The notes under the pieces were generated by a model, which was not told the origin of the DNA, made no database searches, and saw only the letters and a program-made list of their open reading frames with translations. Both the position numbers and the translations under genes were made by a program. 64,000 bases of DNA from Methylotenera_A sp044228245 (lineage in GTDB: Bacteria; Pseudomonadota; Gammaproteobacteria; Burkholderiales; Methylophilaceae): contig JBGAVG010000001.1 of assembly GCA_044228245.1 (NCBI GenBank), forward strand, positions 372,001-436,000, read 5' to 3'. Below, one piece after another: positions 49,661-58,816 of this stretch (position 1 is the first letter of the stretch; the number at the start of each line of letters is the position of its first letter).

Positions 49661-51088
49661 TTAACGAGGTAGTGTGGATGCGCCCATTAAATATTCATCG
49701 ACGGCACGCGCTGCCTGGCGGCCTTCACGAATCGCCCAAACAACTAATGACTGCCCACGCCGCACGTCACCTGCTGCAAATACCTTTTCTTTGCTGGTTT
49801 TATAGCAACCATCGCCATCGGTCGTTGCTTTAGCATTACCACGCTGGTCTTTTTCGACGCCAAACGCATCAAGCAATTTTTGCACTGGCGAAACAAAGCC
49901 CATGGCCAGCAATACCAAATCTGCCTTTATCGTGAACTCGGAGCCCGGGATCTCACACATTTTTCCGTCTTTCCATTCCACGCGCGCACCTTTTAATGCA
50001 GTCACTTTGCCGTTTTCACCGATAAGCTCCTTGGTCGTCACAGACCAGTCGCGGTTGGCGCCTTCCTCGTGGCTGCTGGAAGTGCGCAGCTTGAGTGGCC
50101 AGTTCGGCCAAACCAGTTCTTTATTTTCTTTTTCTGGCGGACGCGGCATCAGTTCAAATTGCGTAACGCTTAAAGCGCCATGACGGTTTGACGTGCCTAC
50201 ACAATCCGAGCCGGTATCTCCGCCGCCAATCACCACCACGTGTTTGTTGGTTGCTTTGACTTGATTGGGCACAGAGTCACCTGCAACCACCTTATTTTGC
50301 GCCGGTAAAAAATCCATTGCAAACATCACGCCATCAAGTTCACGACCGGGCACCGGCAGATCACGCGGCTGCTCTGCGCCGCCCGCCAGAATAACCGCAT
50401 CATACTGGCTGAGCAAATCATCCGCATGCACATTTTGACCTACGTACTGATTCACCTTAAATTCCACGCCTTCTGCCTGCATCTGCTTCATACGGCGGTC
50501 AATGTGGAATTTCTCCATTTTGAAATCTGGAATGCCATAACGCAGCAAGCCGCCGATACGGTCGTTTTTCTCAAGCACGGTCACGCTGTGACCAGCACGT
50601 GCAAGTTGTTGTGCTGCAGCCAGCCCGGCAGGGCCAGAGCCCACAATCGCTACTTTTTTACCGGTTTTATTGGGATTGATTTGCGGGGTTACCCAGTCGT
50701 TTTCCCAAGCTTTATCAATGATGGCATGCTCTATCGATTTAATGCCAACTGCATCGTTATTGATATTCAAAGTACAGGCTGCTTCACAGGGTGCCGGACA
50801 GATGCGGCCTGTAAACTCGGGGAAGTTATTGGTAGAGTGCAGCACGTCGATTGCGCCGCGCCAATCCTGACGGTACACCAAATCATTCCAGTCCGGAATG
50901 ATGTTGTTAATCGGGCAGCCCGTGGTACAAAACGGAATGCCGCAATCCATACAGCGCGCACCCTGCTGTTTGGCCTGATCATCCGTCAAATGCAATACAA
51001 ACTCTTTGTAGTTTTTAACACGCTCCTGAACTGGCAAGTTTGCCTCAGAAAGACGTTCGAACTCCATGAAACCCGTTGCTTTACCCAT
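49661..51088 (-). CDS. gltD: Glutamate synthase, small (beta) subunit
   Basis: 475 residues. It passes electrons from NADPH to the large subunit. N-terminal iron-sulfur cysteines (CMDCGIPFCTTGCPINNIIP), FAD-binding GSGPAGLAAAQQLARAGHSV, and NADPH-binding VVIGGGDTGSDCVGTSNRHG. Its ATG overlaps the gltB stop by one base (TAATG), so the two subunits are translationally coupled. Confidence 0.96.
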   Translation of the reverse strand: MGKATGFMEFERLSEANLPVQERVKNYKEFVLHLTDDQAKQQGARCMDCGIPFCTTGCPINNIIPDWNDLVYRQDWRGAIDVLHSTNNFPEFTGRICPAPCEAACTLNINNDAVGIKSIEHAIIDKAWENDWVTPQINPNKTGKKVAIVGSGPAGLAAAQQLARAGHSVTVLEKNDRIGGLLRYGIPDFKMEKFHIDRRMKQMQAEGVEFKVNQYVGQNVHADDLLSQYDAVILAGGAEQPRDLPVPGRELDGVMFAMDFLPAQNKVVAGDSVPNQVKATNKHVVVIGGGDTGSDCVGTSNRHGALSVTQFELMPRPPEKENKELVWPNWPLKLRTSSSHEEGANRDWSVTTKELIGENGKVTALKGARVEWKDGKMCEIPGSEFTIKADLVLLAMGFVSPVQKLLDAFGVEKDQRGNAKATTDGDGCYKTSKEKVFAAGDVRRGQSLVVWAIREGRQAARAVDEYLMGASTLPR

Positions 51089-54000
51089 TATGCAGCCACC
51101 AATACTTTATCTTCAGCAAGTTCAATCAATGCGCGTTTATATTCGTTTGGCATCACCTTCACGAACTTGCCACGTGCATTGTCCCAATCAGCGAGAATGG
51201 CCCTGGCACGCTCACTATTAGTGTAATTGATATGTTTTTTAATTAGCGATAGCAGCGTCACCTCATCAGGCTGATCAAGGTGATGCACTGCATCTGCCGC
51301 TATATGATCCATATGCAGCACTTTTTCCAGTGACACCATATTCATATTGCAGCGTTTTGCAAACAGGCCATCCTCATCGTACACATAAGCCACGCCACCG
51401 CTCATGCCTGCCGCAAAGTTCTGCCCTGTGATGCCCAGCACCACCACCGTTCCACCCGTCATGTATTCACATCCATGGTTGCCTACGCCCTCTACCACCG
51501 CGCTGGCGCCCGAGTTACGCACGCAAAAACGCTCGCCTGCCACACCGTTGAAATAAGCTTCGCCGGTGGTTGCGCCATACATCACAGTATTGCCGATGAT
51601 GATGTTTTCATGCGGAATGCCTCTGAATGCGGCTGGCGGTTTGATGATAATGCGGCCGCCGCATAAGCCCTTGCCCACGTAATCATTGCCCTCGCCGGTC
51701 AAGTCAAACGTAATGCCTTTGGCTAAGAAGGCAGCAAAACTCTGGCCTGACGTACCAGCAAAATTCACATGAATTGTGTCATCCGCCAAGCCAGCGTTGC
51801 CATAACGCACCGCTACCTGATTGGAGAGCATGGTACCAACCGTGCGGTTGGTATTGGTGATCGGCAAATCAATTATCACTTTCTCGCCTTTTTCCAGTGC
51901 AGGTTTTGCCAACTCAATGAGCTTGTTATCCAGCGCATTCACCAAACCATGGTCTTGTATGTCATTATTTTTGCGTGAGACGCTGGCCGGCATGTCGGGC
52001 TGATGGAAAATTTTGCTGAAATCCAAACCGTGGATTTTCCAGTGGTCGATACCGGCTTTCATATCCAGCAAATCACTGCGTCCAATCAAATCATCAAACC
52101 TGGCAATGCCCATGCTGGCCATCAGCTCGCGCACCTCTTCCGCAATGAAGAAGAAGAAATTCACCACATGCTCTGGCTGGCCTGTGAATTTCTTACGCAA
52201 TACGGGGTCTTGCGTGGCTACGCCCACCGGGCAGGTATTGAGATGGCATTTACGCATCATGATGCAGCCCTCTACCACCAGCGGCGCCGTGGCGAAGCCA
52301 AACTCATCTGCCCCCAGTAGCGCACCAATCAATACGTCGCGGCCTGTTTTCATTTGGCCATCAACTTGCACGACGACGCGGCCACGCAGCTGATTCAGCA
52401 CTAAAGTCTGCTGCGTTTCTGCCAGACCTAATTCCCATGGCGTGCCGGCATGCTTAATGGACGAAATAGGTGATGCACCTGTACCGCCATCATGGCCTGC
52501 AATGACAATATGGTCGGATTTCGCTTTAGCCACACCTGCGGCTACAGTACCCACCCCTGTCTCAGAAACCAGTTTCACTGAAATGGACGCTTTTGGATTA
52601 GCGTTTTTCAGGTCGTGAATCAGCTGCGCCAAATCCTCAATCGAATAAATATCATGGTGCGGTGGTGGTGAAATCAAGCCAACTCCCGGCACGCTGAAAC
52701 GCAACTTGGCAATATACGGACTCACCTTATGACCGGGCAACTGGCCGCCTTCACCTGGTTTTGCGCCCTGGGCCATTTTGATTTGAATTTGGTCAGCAGA
52801 AGCTAAATAATCTGCGGTCACTCCGAAGCGGCCTGAGGCCACCTGCTTGATGCGTGAACGCATCGAATCGCCGGCTTTTAGCGCAATGTTCGTTTCAACC
52901 AGATCGCTGCCTATCACCGCCGCCATTGTGGTATCCGCGGTCACAGGAATAAAGCGTTTAGCATCCTCGCCGCCCTCGCCTGTATTGGATTTACCACCGA
53001 TGCGGTTCATGGCGATGGCCAAGGTCGCGTGCGCTTCGGTTGAGATAGAACCCAATGACATTGCACCGGTTGCAAAGCGTTTCACGATGTCTTTAGCAGG
53101 CTCTACCTGATCCAAAGCAATCGGGGCGCCTGCAGGTTTAATCTCAAACAAACCGCGCAAAGTTTTATAATGGCGCGTCTGATCGTTAATCAGTTTGGCA
53201 TACTCTTTGTAAGTATCAAATTTGTTGGTGCGCGTGGCGTTTTGCAACTTGGCGATGGTATCCGGCGTCCACATATGCGCTTCGCCGCGTACACGGAAGG
53301 CATACTCACCACCTGCATCCAGCTGAGTCATTAATACCGGGTCGTTACCAAAAGCCAGATTATGCAAACGCAGCGTTTCTTCTGCCACTTCATCCAGACC
53401 AATGCCTTCGATCTGTGTGGCCGTACCTGTGAAATATTTGCTGATAAAGGCTGAATTCAAGCCAATGGCTTCAAAAATCTGGGCGCCGCAATACGATTGG
53501 TATGTGGAAATACCCATTTTTGACATGACTTTGTACAAGCCTTTACCGATGGCTTTAACGAAGTTTTTGCTGGCAACATAATGATCACTTGCCAGATGGC
53601 CAATCGTCTCGAATGCCAGCCATGGGCAAACCGCCTCTGCCCCGTAACCTGCCAGCAAGGCAAAGTGATGCACCTCTCGTGCCGAACCTGTGTCTACCAC
53701 CAAGCCAGTGCTGGTTCTTAACCCGGTTTTTACTAAAAACTCATGGGTGGCTGAACATGCCAGCAATGCCGGGATAGCGATGCGGCTTTTCGAGATGGCC
53801 CTGTCTGACAGAATCAATACATTAAAGCCATCCTGCACTGCTTTTTCTGCAGCTTTGTTTAAATTGGCAATGGCATTCGCCATGCCTGCTTTGCCTTGCT
53901 GCGCATCGTAGGTAATATCCAGCACCAGCGATTTGAACTGGCCTTTAGTTGAAGTGCCAATATTTTTCAGCTGCTCTAATTCTGATAATGTTAAAACAGG

Positions 54001-55722
54001 CTGACTGGCCTCCAGGCGCAATGGCGGATTAGTTTCATCCACGCCTAGCAGATTAGGTTTAGGACCAATAAACGTCACCAGCGACATCACCAGCTCTTCA
54101 CGAATCGGGTCAATCGGCGGGTTGGTCACTTGCGCAAACAGCTGCTTGAAATAGTTGTAAAGCAGCTTTGCCTTATTGGACAACACCGGCAAAGCCGCAT
54201 CGTTGCCCATTGAGCCGGCGCCTTCTTCGCCATTGGCAATCATTGGCTGCAATACAAACTTAATATCTTCCTGGCTGTAACCAAATGCCTGCTGCGTATC
54301 CAGCAAACTTTCCGCCATTTCCAGCTCGGCATTTTCTTTTGGCAGATCGCCCAAGAAATAGCGCGATTGCTCGATCCAGGCTTTATATGGCTTGGCAGCA
54401 GCCAACTCACTTTTTACTTCCGCATCATCAATAATGCGGCCTTGCTGCGTGTCTATCAGCAGCATTTTGCCAGGCTGTAAACGCCATTTTTTAACGATTT
54501 TTTCCTGCGGGAACGTCAGCACACCCATTTCTGACGCCATCATTACCACATCGTCATCCGTCACTAAATAACGGGCAGGGCGCAGACCATTGCGATCCAG
54601 CGTTGCGCCAATCATATTGCCGTCGGTAAATGCCACAGCGGCGGGTCCATCCCACGGCTCCATCAAGGCGGCGTGATATTCGTAAAAGGCACGGCGCTCG
54701 TCATCCATCAATGCATTGTTATTCCAGGCTTCTGGAATCAGCATCATCATGGCATGCGGCAGGCTGTAACCACCTGCAACCAGCAACTCCAGGCAATTAT
54801 CAAAACAGGCAGAGTCCGATTGACCCTCGGCAATTAACGGCCAGAGCTTATCCAAATCTTCGCCAATCACCGCTGATTTCATGGTCTCATGACGCGCTGC
54901 CATCCAGTTAACGTTGCCCTGCACGGTATTGATTTCACCATTATGCGCAATCATGCGGAAAGGATGCGCCAAGTCCCACGCAGGGAAGGTGTTGGTAGAA
55001 AAACGCTGATGCACCAATGCAAGTGCTGAAACCACGCTTTCATCAGCCAAATCGCGGTAGTAAACACCCACTTCATTGGCCAACAACATGCCCTTGTAAA
55101 CGATTGTTCTGCTAGAAAGCGAAGGCACGTAAAACGCAGCGTTGTCATTCAAGTTTAGCGCATTCACGGCGTGTTCCACGCGTTTGCGAATCACAAAACA
55201 TTTGCGCTCGAAAGTGGTTTGGTCTGCCGCATTACTGCCAATAAACACCTGACGCATGCATGGCTCTACATCGCGTGCGGCTTGGGCGATATTACTATTA
55301 TCCACCGGCACATCGCGCCAGCCGAGCAGCGTTTGATTTTCTTCTGAAATGATTTTGGCAATCAACGCCTCACAGGCGGCACGGTTTTTGGCGTCCTGCG
55401 GCAAGAACAAATTACCAACCGCGTATTTACCGGCCTCTGGCAAGCTGATATTGAGCTTGGCTGCTTCACGGCGCATAAATGCATCGGGCATTTGTATAAG
55501 CAAACCGGCACCATCACCCAGTTTCGGGTCATAACCGGTAGCACCACGGTGCGTCAGGTTGGTTAAAAGCGTTAGACCCTGCTGAACAATTTCGTGACTT
55601 TTTTTACCTTTGATGTGTGCTACAAAACCTACGCCGCAGGCATCTTTTTCGTTACGTTTGTTATATAAACCCTGATTTTCCGGGGTCTGTCCCTTAAATT
55701 TTTTAACTTGCACGACTGACAT
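51088..55722 (-). CDS. gltB: Glutamate synthase, large (alpha) subunit
   Basis: 1544 residues from the ATG at 55722, chosen because AGG is 8 nt upstream; a second ATG at 55728 adds two residues. Makes two glutamates from glutamine and 2-oxoglutarate. The mature enzyme begins at the catalytic Cys in KDACGVGFVAH, after a ~28-residue leader that is removed. Later: FMN/2-oxoglutarate domain (GEGGEDAKRF; IKMAQGAKPGEGGQLPGHKV; AGHDGGTGASPISSIKHAG), [3Fe-4S] cysteines in MRKCHLNTCPVGVATQD, and the C-terminal beta-helix GxGxG domain. Confidence 0.96.
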   Translation of the reverse strand: MSVVQVKKFKGQTPENQGLYNKRNEKDACGVGFVAHIKGKKSHEIVQQGLTLLTNLTHRGATGYDPKLGDGAGLLIQMPDAFMRREAAKLNISLPEAGKYAVGNLFLPQDAKNRAACEALIAKIISEENQTLLGWRDVPVDNSNIAQAARDVEPCMRQVFIGSNAADQTTFERKCFVIRKRVEHAVNALNLNDNAAFYVPSLSSRTIVYKGMLLANEVGVYYRDLADESVVSALALVHQRFSTNTFPAWDLAHPFRMIAHNGEINTVQGNVNWMAARHETMKSAVIGEDLDKLWPLIAEGQSDSACFDNCLELLVAGGYSLPHAMMMLIPEAWNNNALMDDERRAFYEYHAALMEPWDGPAAVAFTDGNMIGATLDRNGLRPARYLVTDDDVVMMASEMGVLTFPQEKIVKKWRLQPGKMLLIDTQQGRIIDDAEVKSELAAAKPYKAWIEQSRYFLGDLPKENAELEMAESLLDTQQAFGYSQEDIKFVLQPMIANGEEGAGSMGNDAALPVLSNKAKLLYNYFKQLFAQVTNPPIDPIREELVMSLVTFIGPKPNLLGVDETNPPLRLEASQPVLTLSELEQLKNIGTSTKGQFKSLVLDITYDAQQGKAGMANAIANLNKAAEKAVQDGFNVLILSDRAISKSRIAIPALLACSATHEFLVKTGLRTSTGLVVDTGSAREVHHFALLAGYGAEAVCPWLAFETIGHLASDHYVASKNFVKAIGKGLYKVMSKMGISTYQSYCGAQIFEAIGLNSAFISKYFTGTATQIEGIGLDEVAEETLRLHNLAFGNDPVLMTQLDAGGEYAFRVRGEAHMWTPDTIAKLQNATRTNKFDTYKEYAKLINDQTRHYKTLRGLFEIKPAGAPIALDQVEPAKDIVKRFATGAMSLGSISTEAHATLAIAMNRIGGKSNTGEGGEDAKRFIPVTADTTMAAVIGSDLVETNIALKAGDSMRSRIKQVASGRFGVTADYLASADQIQIKMAQGAKPGEGGQLPGHKVSPYIAKLRFSVPGVGLISPPPHHDIYSIEDLAQLIHDLKNANPKASISVKLVSETGVGTVAAGVAKAKSDHIVIAGHDGGTGASPISSIKHAGTPWELGLAETQQTLVLNQLRGRVVVQVDGQMKTGRDVLIGALLGADEFGFATAPLVVEGCIMMRKCHLNTCPVGVATQDPVLRKKFTGQPEHVVNFFFFIAEEVRELMASMGIARFDDLIGRSDLLDMKAGIDHWKIHGLDFSKIFHQPDMPASVSRKNNDIQDHGLVNALDNKLIELAKPALEKGEKVIIDLPITNTNRTVGTMLSNQVAVRYGNAGLADDTIHVNFAGTSGQSFAAFLAKGITFDLTGEGNDYVGKGLCGGRIIIKPPAAFRGIPHENIIIGNTVMYGATTGEAYFNGVAGERFCVRNSGASAVVEGVGNHGCEYMTGGTVVVLGITGQNFAAGMSGGVAYVYDEDGLFAKRCNMNMVSLEKVLHMDHIAADAVHHLDQPDEVTLLSLIKKHINYTNSERARAILADWDNARGKFVKVMPNEYKRALIELAEDKVLVAA

Positions 55723-55841
55723 ATTCATTGCCTGGTGATCTTATGTTATTTTAAAGTAAATTAATTTCAAAACATTTAGCGGAACCTTCAATAATACCGT
55801 TAAAACGTCTTGCTATCAATCACATAGGGCAAAATAATACC

Positions 55842-57140
55842 TCAAATCGCAGAGAATGCTTTTTTCGCAGCTTCAATCGTAAACGCAATATCTTCATCTG
55901 TATGCGCGGCTGAAACAAACCCGGCCTCAAACGCAGACGGGCCAAGATAAACGCCGCTATCCAGCATGCTGTGGAAAAACTTGTTAAAAGCCTCCTTGTC
56001 CGATTGCATCATCTCGGCAAAAGAAGCAGGGCACCTGTCCATAAAATACAACCCGAACATGCCGCCAACACTTTGTGCACTAAAGGTCACGCCCGCGTCC
56101 TTGGCTGCTTGCATCAAACCATCCATCAGTTTTTTTGTTTGTGCAGTGAGTTTCTCGTGAAAGCCTTTTTCCTGTATCAATCTGAGCGTGGTTAACCCCG
56201 CAGTCACCGCCACCGGGTTGCCCGACAGCGTGCCCGCCTGATAGACCGGCCCTAGGGGCGCGAGGCAGCTCATGATGTCCTTGCGGCCGCCAAATGCGCC
56301 CACTGGCAAACCGCCGCCAATGACCTTGCCTAGTGTCGTCATGTCCGGCTTGATGTTATACAGCGCCTGTGCGCCGCCCAAAGCCACGCGGAAGCCAGTC
56401 ATCACTTCATCAAAAATCAATACCGCGCCATGCTGGGTACAAAGCTCGCGCAATGTTGTTAAGAATTCCTTATGCGGCACAATCAGATTCATATTGCCGA
56501 CCACCGGCTCGATAATCACGCAGGCAATCTGGTCGCCAATCTGGCTGAATAAATCTTGGAGCGACTGTGTATTGTTATATTCCAGCGTGAGCGTATCCGC
56601 CACTACTTCTGCTGGCACACCCGCCGAGCTTGGAACCCCCTTGGAATTTGAATCATTAAATGTCAGCAAACCCGAACCTGCTTTCACCAGTAACGCATCG
56701 GAGTGACCATGGTAGCAGCCTTCAAACTTCACGATTTTATTGCGGCCAGTAAGCCCGCGCGCCACGCGGATGGCACTCATGGTCGCCTCAGTGCCGCTGC
56801 TGACCAACCGCACTTGCTCCATGCTTGGCACAAGCTTGTTGATCACTTCCGCCATCTCCAGCTCTAGCCCAGTCGGCGCGCCAAACGATAAGCTATTGGC
56901 GGCGACCGCCTGCACGGCTGCAATCACATCCGGGTGCGCGTGGCCGACAATCATCGGCCCCCATGAGTTGATGTAATCGATATATTCTTTGCCATCGGCA
57001 TCCCACAATCTGGATCCCAGGCCCTTTTTGAAGAAGATTGGCGTGCCGCCTACGCTGCGGAACGCACGCACCGGCGAATTGACGCCGCCCGGAATGAGTT
57101 GCTGGGATTTTTCAAACAGGATTTGGTTTTGAGAAGTCAT
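55842..57140 (-). CDS. hemL: Glutamate-1-semialdehyde 2,1-aminomutase
   Basis: 432 residues. A PLP enzyme that makes 5-aminolevulinate, the first committed haem precursor. Signatures: IPGGVNSPVRAF, SWGPMIVGHAHP, SSGTEATMSAIRVARG, FDEVMTGFRVA, and PLP lysine in TTLGKVIGGGLPVGAFGG. 13 bp after thiE on the same strand, so probably in the thiD-thiE-hemL transcript. Confidence 0.96.
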   Translation of the reverse strand: MTSQNQILFEKSQQLIPGGVNSPVRAFRSVGGTPIFFKKGLGSRLWDADGKEYIDYINSWGPMIVGHAHPDVIAAVQAVAANSLSFGAPTGLELEMAEVINKLVPSMEQVRLVSSGTEATMSAIRVARGLTGRNKIVKFEGCYHGHSDALLVKAGSGLLTFNDSNSKGVPSSAGVPAEVVADTLTLEYNNTQSLQDLFSQIGDQIACVIIEPVVGNMNLIVPHKEFLTTLRELCTQHGAVLIFDEVMTGFRVALGGAQALYNIKPDMTTLGKVIGGGLPVGAFGGRKDIMSCLAPLGPVYQAGTLSGNPVAVTAGLTTLRLIQEKGFHEKLTAQTKKLMDGLMQAAKDAGVTFSAQSVGGMFGLYFMDRCPASFAEMMQSDKEAFNKFFHSMLDSGVYLGPSAFEAGFVSAAHTDEDIAFTIEAAKKAFSAI

Positions 57141-57153
57141 GATGTTGGCTGAA

Positions 57154-57798
57154 TTAAATAGATGTTGTTTTGAATAAATGTGTAAATTGCTGACTGGTTT
57201 CCATAATATCGTTTGCGTTAAACAGCGCGCCTACCACCGCAATGGCATCGGCGCCTGCTTTTAATGCACTTGAGGCGTTTTCCAGCGTGATACCGCCAAT
57301 CGCCACCAGCGGAATCGATATTTTCTGCCTCACCTGTGCAAACAAATCCAGCGACGCATTCACCGCATCCGGCTTGGTAGATGAGCTGAAGCACGCCCCA
57401 AACGCCACGTAGCTGGCGCCGGCTTGCTGGGCTTTAATGGCTAATTCAGGCTGATTGTAGCAAGATGCGCCAATGATTTTATTGGCGCCAAGCAGACGTC
57501 TGGCTGCGCCCACATCACAATCGGTCATGCCCAAATGCAAACCGTCTGCATCAATCTGCGCGCATAAATCCAGATGATCGTTAATCACCATGGGCACATG
57601 ATAACTGCGGCATAACGCCAACAGCGCGCTGGCCTGCCTGAGACGCAACGTGGCATTGGCCGCCTTGTTACGGTATTGCACCAACGAAACACCGCCCTGC
57701 AGGGCGGCCTCTACTTTTCTGCACAGCAACCCGGTGACCAACTCGTCTGGGGTAATAGCGTATAAGCCGCTAATGCTGAATGGATGGGACTTTGTCAT
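57154..57798 (-). CDS. thiE: Thiamine-phosphate synthase
   Basis: 214 residues from the ATG at 57798 (MTKSHPFSISGLYAITPDEL); a GTG at 57825 and an ATG at 57807 are in frame. Joins HMP-PP and thiazole phosphate. TIM-barrel motifs: LVQYRNKAANATLRLRQASA, INDHLDLCAQIDADGLHLGM, GASCYNQPELAIKAQQAGAS, PLVAIGGITLENASSALKAG. The start lies inside the end of thiD (29-bp overlap), so translation is coupled. Confidence 0.92.
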   Translation of the reverse strand: MTKSHPFSISGLYAITPDELVTGLLCRKVEAALQGGVSLVQYRNKAANATLRLRQASALLALCRSYHVPMVINDHLDLCAQIDADGLHLGMTDCDVGAARRLLGANKIIGASCYNQPELAIKAQQAGASYVAFGACFSSSTKPDAVNASLDLFAQVRQKISIPLVAIGGITLENASSALKAGADAIAVVGALFNANDIMETSQQFTHLFKTTSI

Positions 57799-58642
57799 CT
57801 TGTTCATCAACGTCGCTATCGTCACGCGCCCAAAAAAAGCGATCAGGTATAAACTGCCCCATGCCCGGCCTGAAGGCGTTTTTAAGCGTTTGCCAGGTAT
57901 ATTCCTGCGCTTCCTGAACTGCTTCTTCCATACTTAAACCATGCGCCAGGCAAGCGGCTATCGCGCTGGTAAGCGTACAGCCGGAGCCATGATAGCTGCC
58001 AGCCAGCCGTTCCCAATGGTAAGATTTAATGAGACCACTGGCACCCGAAGGGTGCGCACCATAGAGTGAATTCACGACATCTGTTGAGCGCTCGTGCGTA
58101 CCTGTAATCAGCACGTATTCTGCGCCCATTCCCAGCAAACGCATGGCCGCTTCATCCAGCGAGGTGTGCTGGATCTCTTCGCTCTCATCATAAAACCCCA
58201 AACGACGCGCTTCCAGGCTATTAGGCGTAATCAGCGTGGCTTGCGGAAACAGCAAATCGCACATGGCGGCTTGCATTTCCTCGTTAGCCAGTTCGTCACC
58301 ACGGCCCGAAGTTAAAATCGGGTCTATCAGCAAGGGCACATCCGGGTAATCAGCCATAATTTCAGCAATGACGGCCACGTTTTCTATACTGCCCAGCAGC
58401 CCGAGTTTAAATGCTGAAACCTGCACATCTTCTAAAATCGTGCGCGCCTGCTCATTCACCCAATCGGCATCAAGCGCCATCACGCTCTCGACCCCCACCG
58501 TATCTTGCACGGTAATGCCTGTCACCACAGAAAGCGGATGGCAGCCAATGCTGGCCAATGCCAGAATGTCGGCCTGCAAACCCGCGCCGCCACTAGGGTC
58601 AGTGGCAGCAAAGGTGAGTACGGTTGGCGGTGTTGGTGTCAT
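57770..58642 (-). CDS. thiD: Hydroxymethylpyrimidine/phosphomethylpyrimidine kinase
   Basis: 290 residues, ribokinase-like fold. Phosphorylates HMP twice for thiamine synthesis. Signatures: FAATDPSGGAGLQADILALA, IDPILTSGRGDELANEEMQ, LITPNSLEARRLGF, and GSGCTLTSAIAACLAHG (anion hole and catalytic Asp region, with Cys in place of the usual acidic residue position to be checked). The C-terminus is extended by acidic residues (RDDSDVDEQDDK). It begins 25 bp after tRNA-Gly on the same strand. No TPP riboswitch is seen upstream. Confidence 0.92.
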   Translation of the reverse strand: MTPTPPTVLTFAATDPSGGAGLQADILALASIGCHPLSVVTGITVQDTVGVESVMALDADWVNEQARTILEDVQVSAFKLGLLGSIENVAVIAEIMADYPDVPLLIDPILTSGRGDELANEEMQAAMCDLLFPQATLITPNSLEARRLGFYDESEEIQHTSLDEAAMRLLGMGAEYVLITGTHERSTDVVNSLYGAHPSGASGLIKSYHWERLAGSYHGSGCTLTSAIAACLAHGLSMEEAVQEAQEYTWQTLKNAFRPGMGQFIPDRFFWARDDSDVDEQDDKVPSIQH

Positions 58643-58667
58643 GCTATTCTTTCTACAATTGCTTTCT

Positions 58668-58741
58668 TGGAGCGGCTGACGGGAATCGAACCCGCGTATC
58701 GAGCTTGGGAAGCTGGCGTTCTACCATTGAACTACAGCCGC
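58668..58741 (-). tRNA. tRNA-Gly (anticodon CCC)
   Basis: 74 nt including an encoded CCA. Acceptor GCGGCTG/CAGCCGC, D arm GTTC-AATGGTA-GAAC, loop TTCCCAA with anticodon CCC, T arm GCGGG-TTCGATT-CCCGT all fold. In the anticodon stem, CCAGC/GCTCG leaves one C28-C42 mismatch. It lies 25 bp upstream of thiD. Confidence 0.95.
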
Positions 58742-58816
58742 AATTTGTCTGCATTCAGCTAAAACTCCATTTTACTGTCTTTTTAAGCTTGGTGCAGGTA
58801 GCGCAACAAAACAATC

